Of a DNA stretch of 12,711 bases, positions 1 to 5,134 are shown piece by piece. Both the position numbers and the translations under genes were made by a program. The DNA comes from CAZRUM01 sp964603435 (GTDB lineage Bacteria > Patescibacteriota > Patescibacteriia > Magasanikbacterales > UBA922). The number at the start of each line of letters is the position of its first letter. The first letter of the stretch is position 1. The stretch covers positions 1-12,711 of the forward strand of contig CAZRUM010000030.1 in the NCBI GenBank assembly GCA_964603435.1, given 5' to 3'. The notes beneath the pieces were generated by a model. It saw only the letters and a list, made by a program, of their open reading frames with translations, had not been told where the DNA came from and made no database searches.

Positions 1-68
1 ATAGCTCAGTTGGTTAGAGCGCTACATTGACATTGTAGAGGTCAGAAGTTCGAATCTTCTTGGGTTCA
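1..68 (+). tRNA. tRNA-Val (anticodon GAC), 5' end cut by window edge
   Basis: The D-arm, anticodon arm and T-arm are all present. The anticodon stem CTACA/TGTAG closes the loop TTGACAT, giving anticodon GAC (valine, codon GUC). The T-stem AGAAG/CTTCT closes a TTCGAAT loop. The 3' acceptor strand TGGGTTC ends in discriminator A at 68. Only the first six acceptor bases are missing to the left of the window. No CCA is encoded after the discriminator, unlike the neighbouring tRNA-Ile, so CCA would have to be added by a nucleotidyltransferase. Confidence 0.93.
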
Positions 69-189
69 CTATATCGAGATAGAGATTTTATATTTAATAT
101 ATTGAACTTTGTTTTTTAGGTAGGATAAAGAGGTTCTGGACCCAAAGCCCACCAGCCTAGGGCTGAAAATCCACTTGTGGTCACAGGAC

Positions 190-218
190 TTGAAAAAAAA
201 ATCAAATTAGTATATACT
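190..218 (+). promoter_or_regulatory. sigma70-type promoter of tRNA-Ile
   Basis: A -35 box TTGAAA (190-195) and a -10 box TATACT (213-218) are separated by exactly 17 nt. Transcription would start near 225, only a few bases before the tRNA. The -10 box sits inside a perfect 16-bp palindrome (206-221, ATTAGTATATACTAAT), which may be chance or an operator. tRNA-Ile can therefore be transcribed independently of tRNA-Val. Confidence 0.6.
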
Positions 219-232
219 AATCCCACTTTTAC

Positions 233-309
233 GGGCAATTAGCTCAGCTGGTTAGAGCGCTACACTGATAATGTAGAGGTCCCAGGTTCAATTCCTGGAT
301 TGCCCACCA
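233..309 (+). tRNA. tRNA-Ile (anticodon GAT)
   Basis: A complete 77-nt cloverleaf: acceptor GGGCAAT pairs with ATTGCCC, the anticodon stem CTACA/TGTAG encloses CTGATAA (anticodon GAT, isoleucine), and the T-arm CCAGG/CCTGG carries a TTCAATT loop. The 3' CCA is encoded (307-309). The D-arm and anticodon-stem sequences are nearly identical to those of the preceding tRNA-Val, as expected for tandem tRNAs. Confidence 0.97.
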
Positions 310-338
310 AAAAATTCCGATCTTGTCGGAATTTTTTT
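310..338. terminator. bidirectional intrinsic terminator after tRNA-Ile
   Basis: The stem AAAATTCCGA / TCGGAATTTT encloses the loop TCTTG and is followed by a run of T. On the minus strand the same hairpin is also followed by a T run, so it can end both the tRNA-Ile transcript and a minus-strand transcript coming from the Avd-like locus to the right. Confidence 0.8.
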
Positions 339-349
339 GACCCTCGATA

Positions 350-470
350 CTGGGACAGAATATCTATACCCCTATAATAAAATAGGTGGTTAACCGCAAC
401 TTTGGTCCACAGACCAAAACAATATAGGTATACCAGTGGTAATACAATGGATATGATATTAACTGCCCAG
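350..470 (-). ncRNA. candidate structured RNA downstream of the Avd-like gene
   Basis: Distant segments pair almost continuously. 350-354 (CTGGG) pairs with 466-470, 356-358 (CAG) with 463-465, 359-364 (AATATC) with 455-460, 365-370 (TATACC) with 427-432, and 373-375 with 424-426. This is about 23 bp, with small bulges and one 22-nt side loop. Inside lies a perfect 7-bp hairpin, TTTGGTC/GACCAAA with loop CACA (401-418). No credible protein frame covers the region. The strand is inferred from the Avd-like promoter and the left terminator; the fold works on both strands. The family is not recognised, and tmRNA, RNase P, SRP and 6S signatures are not visible. Confidence 0.4.
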
Positions 471-474
471 TTGT

Positions 475-523
475 AAGGATCAACTATATTATCTCACGGT
501 AAATTAGGGTTGTCAAATTCCTT
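475..523 (-). other. weaker possible hairpin in the same 3' region
   Basis: AAGGA (475-479) can pair with TCCTT (519-523), and CAAC (481-484) with GTTG (509-512). This gives a 9-bp interrupted helix around a 24-nt loop. It is plausible only as part of the larger structured region between the two stronger folds and could be chance. Confidence 0.2.
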
Positions 524-561
524 GTCACTATCTACCAAAATTAATAAATAATGAAGGGGAA

Positions 562-623
562 GGCAACATGTTTTCTTCCACCTCTCCCCCTACGGTGGAT
601 CCATGAAAACAAAACGCATTGCC
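562..623 (-). other. interrupted 18-bp hairpin in the 3' region of the Avd-like gene
   Basis: Three helices stack. GGCAA (562-566) pairs with 619-623, TGTTTTC (569-575) with 605-611, and TCCACC (577-582) with 594-599, around an 11-nt loop. It begins about 30 nt past the stop of the Avd-like gene and is not followed by a T run, so it is not a simple terminator. Its loop contains CCCCTACGG, a word also seen in part as CCCTACGG within the gene (776-783). Confidence 0.4.
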
Positions 624-651
624 ATTGTCACATTTAAAAAGAACGAAAAAA

Positions 652-924
652 CTACTTCTCCAGACTGTTGTTATCTGGTGTCAAATTTTGGAGAGAAAAC
701 AGCATCCCCACTGCCACCCCCTCCGCTTTTGATGCGAGACGTAGAAACTCTTCTTGTTCCTTGCCTGCCGGCAGCCCTACGGCTACATGCAGCAAAGCGT
801 CCGCCTCCCTTTGGTAAACAGTTACAAGGCTACCGAGAACCTTGCGTGCAAAGAAACACTTTGTTTTCTCAGGAAGATTCCTAGTATCTTTCCAGAGATT
901 CTTGAACATAATATCCGACAACAT
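652..924 (-). CDS. Avd-like small helical protein (putative)
   Basis: 90 residues, basic and mostly helical. The pattern LW(10-11)...LPEKT(17-21)...K(28)V...KEQEEFLRLASKAE, ending in a leucine-rich helix, resembles the Avd accessory protein of diversity-generating retroelements (LW...LPK..R...G.KI...KLP.L.KAS.KLD). Avd is a four-helix bundle that binds the reverse transcriptase and its RNA. This copy is shorter than Avd (usually about 115-125 residues) and lacks the last helix with its usual GGW motif, so it may be truncated. Start: ATG at 924, with AAAGGAA (934-940) upstream; a second ATG at residue 6 is possible. No reverse transcriptase, template repeat or variable repeat is visible in the window. 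A 10-bp palindrome (CTGCCGGCAG, 765-774) encodes its GLPAG segment. The family call rests on recognition by eye. Confidence 0.5.
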   Translation of the reverse strand: MLSDIMFKNLWKDTRNLPEKTKCFFARKVLGSLVTVYQREADALLHVAVGLPAGKEQEEFLRLASKAEGVAVGMLFSLQNLTPDNNSLEK

Positions 925-972
925 GAAGTTGTATTCCTTTCAGCTCAAGTTTCGATCAATTATGGACACCTC

Positions 973-997
973 TAGTTTTACAAATCTTACAAAACTA
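973..997 (-). other. hairpin in the leader of the Avd-like gene
   Basis: TAGTTTT (973-979) pairs perfectly with AAAACTA (991-997) around an 11-nt loop, within the untranslated leader of about 107 nt between the promoter and the start codon. The leader is unusually long next to the near-leaderless genes elsewhere in the window. Confidence 0.35.
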
Positions 998-1038
998 AAG
1001 TCTATCTACAATATGTAAAAATTATTATTTATCAAATA

Positions 1039-1067
1039 ATAATACCATTATTTAAAAGAAATGTCAA
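1039..1067 (-). promoter_or_regulatory. strong sigma70-type promoter of the Avd-like locus
   Basis: On the minus strand a perfect -35 box TTGACA (1067-1062) lies 17 nt before TATTAT (1044-1039). Transcription would start near 1032. With the bidirectional terminator at 310-338 this defines a transcript of about 720 nt: leader about 107 nt, Avd-like ORF 273 nt, structured 3' region about 310 nt. Confidence 0.6.
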
Positions 1068-1084
1068 TAATATTGTAAATCAAA

Positions 1085-1111
1085 CAAAAAAACGCCCAAA
1101 TGGACGTTTTT
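1085..1111 (-). terminator. intrinsic terminator of ndk
   Basis: On the minus strand a 10-bp stem (AAAAACGTCC / GGGCGTTTTT, one GU pair) closes a 4-nt loop and runs into a T-rich tail, 20 nt after the ndk stop codon. It isolates ndk from the Avd-like locus. Confidence 0.85.
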
Positions 1112-1131
1112 ATTCAATATAAATAGTTTAC

Positions 1132-1611
1132 TTAGTTTCTTTCATCTTCCATGTAAACATGCAAGTACTCAGTCTTATCATAATCATAAATTTCGCCTTC
1201 TGCAAAAAATCTGTTCACTTCTGCCTGAGCATTTTCTATACTATCAGAACAATGAACTACATTGCACATACCCATAGCAAGATCGCCACGAATAGTACCA
1301 CCGTCAGCTGCACCAGCATTAGTAACACCAGCAATCAAACGAACTGCTTCGACAGCACCTTTTCCCTCAGCACAAATTATAGCCACTGGATTTGATTTCA
1401 TAAATGATTCCAAACCAGGATAGAATGGCTTTTCTACAAGATGAGAATAATGCTCACGCAATTTTTCTTCTTCTAAAATAGACATTTTCAACCCAACGAT
1501 TTTTAGACCTTTTAGTTCAAGACGTCTAATGACTTCTCCCACTAAGCCACGTTGGACTCCATCTGGCTTTACAATAAGTAAAGTCTTTTCATATACACCG
1601 TCAAATTTCAT
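1132..1611 (-). CDS. ndk: nucleoside diphosphate kinase
   Basis: 159 residues. Transfers the gamma phosphate of ATP to nucleoside diphosphates through a phosphohistidine, balancing cytoplasmic NTP and dNTP pools. Visible: N-terminal TLLIVKPDGVQRGLVGEV (10-27) with the conserved lysine K15, HYSHLVEKPFY (54-64), GTIRGDLA (105-112), and the active-site segment NVVHCSDS with catalytic His120. The common family form is NxxHGSDS, so Gly is replaced by Cys just after the histidine. The loop before GTIRGD (VTNAGAADG) also differs from the usual ATDPAKAAP form. It has its own promoter inside the end of the helicase gene and its own terminator, so it is a single-gene unit. No clear Shine-Dalgarno precedes the ATG; the leader is AT-only. 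Confidence 0.96.
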   Translation of the reverse strand: MKFDGVYEKTLLIVKPDGVQRGLVGEVIRRLELKGLKIVGLKMSILEEEKLREHYSHLVEKPFYPGLESFMKSNPVAIICAEGKGAVEAVRLIAGVTNAGAADGGTIRGDLAMGMCNVVHCSDSIENAQAEVNRFFAEGEIYDYDKTEYLHVYMEDERN

Positions 1612-1648
1612 ATATTTTATATTTTAAAAATTAAATTTTGATGGCTAC

Positions 1649-1677
1649 ATTATAGCCTAAAAATTAGAGTTCGTCAA
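1649..1677 (-). promoter_or_regulatory. sigma70-type promoter of ndk
   Basis: On the minus strand TTGACG (1677-1672) is followed after exactly 17 nt by TATAAT (1654-1649). The -35 box lies inside the last codons of the helicase gene. Transcription would start near 1642, giving an AT-rich leader of about 30 nt without a visible ribosome binding site. Confidence 0.7.
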
Positions 1678-3709
1678 GACCTTTCAAAAAACTAGCTGTG
1701 CCAGAATCATCATTCCAAGCTGTATAGGTCACATCATCCTCTCCATCACTCGGATCATAAAAACTAGTCTCTCCTCCGATTGTATTTAGATCTATTAGAT
1801 CTCGATCGATTTCTTCTATAAATAAAGATGGACCCTGTGTCATACTGCCAAAACCACCAAGCAATGGATAGGTCAGATACAAATATTTCTTGGCTCTGGT
1901 AGCCGCTACATAGAATAGACGCCTCTCCTCTTCCATTTCACTTGAACCTCTAATTTTGTCCATTGGAAATTGTCCAGCAGCCAGATTAATTACAAACACA
2001 GCTTCCCATTCTAGGCCCTTGGCTTGGTGAATGGTGGATAAAATAATTTTTTCGTCATCATTACATACTCGATCAATTTTCTGAGCAGTATAGGCTTCTT
2101 GCAAAGTAGCTTCTGCCAAAAAACTGGTTAAGTCTTCGGCTTTCTCTGCCGAAGCAGACAGCTGTTCCAAGTCTTGCAAACGCTCCCGATAATCTGGATA
2201 TTCATTTTCCAAATATTCAGTATATTTTGACTGGATTACAGCCTGGATAATCTCAGCTGGTTTTCTCTCTACTTGCAAAACATCTTGCAAGACAGCTATA
2301 AAATGCCCCCAACCAATCTGCGCCCGAGCTGGTAAAAGTGACCCGAGACTTTCTATGTCTTTTAGATTTTCAATTGATTTTAGACCTAGCAAAATCTTAT
2401 CTACCGCGGCAGGGCCTATTCCTACTTGCATATTCAAAATACGAGACCAAGCAATCGTGTCGTCTAGATTATTTACAATCCGCAAATAAGCCAACACATC
2501 TTTTACATGGGCTCTTTCAAAAAACCTAATACCACCACGAAAATCATAAAATATGTTATTCTTGACCAGTTCCATTTCCAAAGCTTGTGAATGATAAGCC
2601 GCTCTAAACAATACTGCGACTTTATTTAGCTCAACCCCCTCATCACGAAGCTCCAATATTCTACTCACAATAAATCTAGCTTCTTCACGATTATCAGCAA
2701 AAGGATGAACTTCTGGTTTAGTAAAATTATCAAGCTCTGCTTTTAATTTCTTTTTATACTGCTCCACGTTATTTGCAATCACACAATTTGCCACATCCAA
2801 AATGTCTGGAGTAGAACGATAGTTGGTCTCAAGCTTAAATATTTTCGCATTAGGATACGTCCTCTCTCCGCCCAAGGCGGATCCGCCTTGGGCGGAAAAA
2901 GCTAAAATATTCTGGATGTCAGCTGCCCTGAAAGAATAAATACTCTGAGCATCATCCCCCACCACCAACAAATTTTGATGCTTACTAGCCAACAAATCTA
3001 TAATAGACGCCTGTACTTTATTTGTATCTTGATACTCGTCTACAAGAACGTATTTAAATTGCTCGGCAAATTTTTCTTTTACATTTGGGGACTTTAATAA
3101 AAGCAAATACCAATTCACAAGCAAATCATCAAAATCCATAGCATTGGAATCTAGTTTTCTTTTTCTATAGTCATCTGCAATGCGCTTTATAGTCTCGGCA
3201 ATAGCCAAAAAATTTGGATATTTCAAATCCAGTACATCTTCTATAGTAGTCTCAGCATTACGAGCATAAGAAATAATAGACTGCATCACTTTTGCAGATG
3301 GAAAACGTCTTTCTTTTCTATCAATTCCCTCTTGCTTGATACACATCTTTAACATTTCCAAACTATCCTGCCCATCCAAAACGGTAAAAGTATTTTTGTA
3401 GCCTAATAGAGATGCATACTGCTTTAATATTCTATAGCCAATATGATGAAAAGTACCAGACCAAGGCAGACGTGTTTCACTGCCAGTAAGAGTCTGGACT
3501 CTATCCATCATTTCCTTGGCAGCTTTATTGGTAAATGTAACGAGCAAAATATTTTGTGGACTGACACCTTGCTCGAGCAGATATGCCACACGATAAGTAA
3601 TAGTACGTGTCTTACCAGAGCCAGCTCCTGCCAAAACCAAACAAGGTCCGTCACCATTGGTGACGACCTTGAGCTGTTCTTTGTTCAATTCTTTTTTATA
3701 ATCGATCAT
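1664..3709 (-). CDS. uvrD: UvrD/PcrA/Rep-type superfamily 1A DNA helicase
   Basis: 681 residues. An ATP-driven 3'-5' helicase of repair and replication-fork restart. Motifs in order: Q-motif LNKEQ (8-12), Walker A AGAGSGKT (27-34), TFTNKAAKEM (58-67), Walker B DEYQDT (224-229), motif III GDDAQSIYSFR (251-261), motif IV ETNYRS (294-299), motif V STIHQAKGLEW (558-568), motif VI VAATRAKK (601-608). Between III and IV the peptide SAQGGSALGGE (272-282) is added; relatives run directly from ILxF to YPxAKxxxLExNYRS. It is encoded by a 30-bp GC-rich palindrome. The C-terminus is short and acidic. The ATG at 3709 is supported by an AAGGAG box. It is the third gene of the operon with the C39-like and unknown genes, 2 nt after the latter's stop. 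Whether it is the functional UvrD, PcrA or Rep cannot be told from sequence alone. Confidence 0.95.
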   Translation of the reverse strand: MIDYKKELNKEQLKVVTNGDGPCLVLAGAGSGKTRTITYRVAYLLEQGVSPQNILLVTFTNKAAKEMMDRVQTLTGSETRLPWSGTFHHIGYRILKQYASLLGYKNTFTVLDGQDSLEMLKMCIKQEGIDRKERRFPSAKVMQSIISYARNAETTIEDVLDLKYPNFLAIAETIKRIADDYRKRKLDSNAMDFDDLLVNWYLLLLKSPNVKEKFAEQFKYVLVDEYQDTNKVQASIIDLLASKHQNLLVVGDDAQSIYSFRAADIQNILAFSAQGGSALGGERTYPNAKIFKLETNYRSTPDILDVANCVIANNVEQYKKKLKAELDNFTKPEVHPFADNREEARFIVSRILELRDEGVELNKVAVLFRAAYHSQALEMELVKNNIFYDFRGGIRFFERAHVKDVLAYLRIVNNLDDTIAWSRILNMQVGIGPAAVDKILLGLKSIENLKDIESLGSLLPARAQIGWGHFIAVLQDVLQVERKPAEIIQAVIQSKYTEYLENEYPDYRERLQDLEQLSASAEKAEDLTSFLAEATLQEAYTAQKIDRVCNDDEKIILSTIHQAKGLEWEAVFVINLAAGQFPMDKIRGSSEMEEERRLFYVAATRAKKYLYLTYPLLGGFGSMTQGPSLFIEEIDRDLIDLNTIGGETSFYDPSDGEDDVTYTAWNDDSGTASFLKGLDEL
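2867..2896. repeat. 30-bp perfect GC-rich palindrome inserted in frame in uvrD (copy A)
   Basis: A perfect 30-bp palindrome made of two mirrored half-hairpins, CCGCCCAAGGCGG and CCGCCTTGGGCGG, around the centre GATC. It is far richer in GC than its surroundings. The coding strand reads SAQGGSALGGE without a stop. A 28/30 identical copy lies in mltG at 10461-10490 and is read in the same frame; the flanks also match (C/T-rich on the left, AAAAA on the right). Confidence 0.9.
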
Positions 3710-3711
3710 AA

Positions 3712-4239
3712 CTACTCCTTTTTTTCTTTTGCACCAGTAAAACTAACCACATCTCCTAAATTTCTAATATCCTCACCAGATAAATGAGGTCTATCATTTT
3801 GTTTTGTTCTCCCAGCTTGACCTTTTAATCTTTCAGGAAGCCCAACTTTGGTCAGTGCTGACATACCAGCATCTTTCACTCTTTTTATTTTTATATTTTT
3901 TTGTTCAACCAAAAAAGCCTTACCGTCCTCAGTTAACATACCAGTTTTAAAATCTATCAAACCATTGGACAATGCATTATAAAGATCAGCATTATATTCA
4001 TCATAACTGTAAACCAAACTCTTCAACTCTTCGGACCAATTTTCTATTAATTCTTCTGATATGTAGAATGGTCTTTCTTTACCATCGCCATAAACACACT
4101 TCCATTTATCCTGCTCACTTTCTGATAACTTTAAAAAGTCATCTTCTCTTAAAACAAAAATTCCATTTTTACTATTTTCATTTTCCACTTGTGAACCTCT
4201 TGATTCTACTGAATCCATAAATTTAATGTTAATTGGCAC
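3712..4239 (-). CDS. hypothetical protein in the C39 peptidase-helicase operon
   Basis: 175 residues, family not recognised. No membrane segment or signal peptide. Central part is acidic and aromatic (SEQDKWKCVYGDGKERPFYI, then ENWSEELKSLVYSYDEY); the C-terminal third is basic (KIKRVKDAGMSALTKVGLPE..KGQAGRTKQ). The longest frame starts with GTG at 4239, directly after the TAA of the upstream gene; an ATG at 4218 (MDSVESRG) is an equally good start and neither has a convincing ribosome binding site. Its stop lies 2 nt before the helicase start, and its last codons contain the helicase Shine-Dalgarno, so their translation is probably coupled. Confidence 0.75.
   Translation of the reverse strand: MPINIKFMDSVESRGSQVENENSKNGIFVLREDDFLKLSESEQDKWKCVYGDGKERPFYISEELIENWSEELKSLVYSYDEYNADLYNALSNGLIDFKTGMLTEDGKAFLVEQKNIKIKRVKDAGMSALTKVGLPERLKGQAGRTKQNDRPHLSGEDIRNLGDVVSFTGAKEKKE
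3715..3720 (-). promoter_or_regulatory. Shine-Dalgarno box of the helicase gene
   Basis: AAGGAG, 5 nt before the helicase ATG and overlapping the stop codon of the preceding gene. It is the clearest ribosome binding site in the window and stands out because most other genes here lack one. It supports the chosen start and translational coupling. Confidence 0.75.
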
Positions 4240-5076
4240 TTATTCTACCACAAGTACAACTTTTCTTCCATTCTCTACATCTCCATCATTCCAATCATGA
4301 ATTGCATTCATGAGGTCAATGTAATCATACGCAAAATTTTCTCCTCGCTTTGTCCCTGGATCATTGGTAATGAATTTATCCTCTGTGTAACCTCGAATAA
4401 CTAAAGCGTGATACTCTGGACCTTCTCCACTAAAATACGGATTGGGCAGATCTTTTCCATAAGCCAAAACTAAAACTGGTTTTCCATTACTAATATAATT
4501 TTTTATTTGTTCAATTGTTGGATTCTCAACTACACTAACATCCCTACCCAAATACCACTCTGCCAAAAGATCAACATCTTCTGCAATAATACTTGTCCCC
4601 CAATTTTTATCTTCTTCCCACTCCACCATTTTTAAAATCTCATCTCGAGAAAATAACGGACTAAGATTGTAATCTTTATAATAAGCATCGAGCATTAGTA
4701 CTGCCGCCTCTTCACAAGCATCTTGCCAGGGCTGTTCCCAATTTAGTTCTGGTGCTTGAGAAGTAAATGGGACGTTTAAATTGATTTCTGTCTTAATAAT
4801 TTTATCTTCAACATCTTTTTCTTCTACAATATCTATACTAGAAGATTGGAAGATTGGAAGATTATTTTCTACATCGTTCTCCTTATCTTGTGTATCATAA
4901 TCTTCTAATCTTATAATCTTTAATTTCTCAACTTCACTTCTATCTAGCACCTCAACATCTGAAATACCACCAACATCTTCGACATCACCAAACCCATCTC
5001 GCCACACCCAAAAAATCCCAATTACAAAAATCCCAATCAAGGCAACGCATATTAAATTAAATATTTTATAATTCAT
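4240..5076 (-). CDS. membrane-anchored C39-like (papain-fold) peptidase family protein
   Basis: 278 residues. One hydrophobic segment near the N-terminus (about 7-25) followed by charged residues suggests a membrane anchor with the rest outside. A low-complexity acidic linker (30-95) precedes a C39_2-type domain (about 98-278): oxyanion Gln in VPFTSQAPE (Q107), candidate nucleophile Cys121 in WQDACEEAAVLM, His223 in EYHALVIRGY and Asp239 in TNDPGT. All catalytic positions are present, so it may cleave a peptide; the substrate is unknown and many relatives are annotated only by fold. The linker contains an imperfect inverted repeat. The ATG at 5076 lies 8 nt after a -10 box. First gene of the operon leading into the helicase gene. 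Confidence 0.85.
   Translation of the reverse strand: MNYKIFNLICVALIGIFVIGIFWVWRDGFGDVEDVGGISDVEVLDRSEVEKLKIIRLEDYDTQDKENDVENNLPIFQSSSIDIVEEKDVEDKIIKTEINLNVPFTSQAPELNWEQPWQDACEEAAVLMLDAYYKDYNLSPLFSRDEILKMVEWEEDKNWGTSIIAEDVDLLAEWYLGRDVSVVENPTIEQIKNYISNGKPVLVLAYGKDLPNPYFSGEGPEYHALVIRGYTEDKFITNDPGTKRGENFAYDYIDLMNAIHDWNDGDVENGRKVVLVVE
4840..4921. repeat. imperfect inverted repeat of AGATT words inside the C39 linker
   Basis: The left arm (4840-4865) repeats GAAGATTG three times. The right arm (4897-4921) is its imperfect reverse complement (ATAATCTTCTAATCTTATAA...). About 31 nt lie between them. On the coding strand the arms read KIIRLEDY and LPIFQSSS in the non-conserved linker. It resembles other word-type repeats in the intergenic gaps of this window, but here it is translated. 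Confidence 0.6.
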
Positions 5077-5084
5077 ACCTATCT

Positions 5085-5113
5085 ATTTTACTGCCAATTG
5101 ATTTTTTTAGCAA
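5085..5113 (-). promoter_or_regulatory. promoter of the C39 peptidase-helicase operon
   Basis: On the minus strand TTGCTA (5113-5108), 17 nt, TAAAAT (5090-5085). Only 8 nt separate the -10 box from the ATG at 5076, so the transcript would start at or beside the start codon (leaderless). It overlaps the divergent tgt promoter. Confidence 0.5.
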
Positions 5114-5126
5114 AATACGCTAAACT
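5098..5126 (+). promoter_or_regulatory. promoter of tgt
   Basis: TTGATT (5098-5103), 17 nt, TAAACT (5121-5126). The ATG of tgt follows 8 nt after the -10 box, with no Shine-Dalgarno, implying a leaderless mRNA. It shares its bases with the divergent promoter of the C39 gene, so the two polymerases would compete for the 58-bp gap. Confidence 0.5.
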
Positions 5127-5134
5127 GAGACCAT

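Noticed and set aside
123..190. Decayed third tRNA or riboswitch between the two tRNAs
   Set aside because: GCCCACCA at 147-154 mimics a tRNA 3' end and there are small GC hairpins (146-164, 171-180), but no cloverleaf can be drawn and no T-box or other riboswitch motif is present.
765..774. CTGCCGGCAG palindrome in the Avd-like gene as a third copy of the 30-bp element
   Set aside because: Different sequence and only 10 bp; it adds at most one or two residues relative to the expected spacing, so membership is not supported.
603..884. Plus-strand frame MKTKRIAIV... of 93 codons
   Set aside because: Proline/leucine runs without family features; it runs antisense to the Avd-like frame, which has a promoter, a possible ribosome binding site and a helical pattern. 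The frame at 754-975 is rejected for the same reason.
310..1067. A complete diversity-generating retroelement
   Set aside because: No reverse transcriptase, no repeated template/variable pair and no adenine-rich target codons can be found in the window; only the Avd-like gene is supported.
340..1080. Group I or group II intron around the Avd-like ORF
   Set aside because: No domain V hairpin, no GTGYG start and no group I core motifs are visible on either strand.
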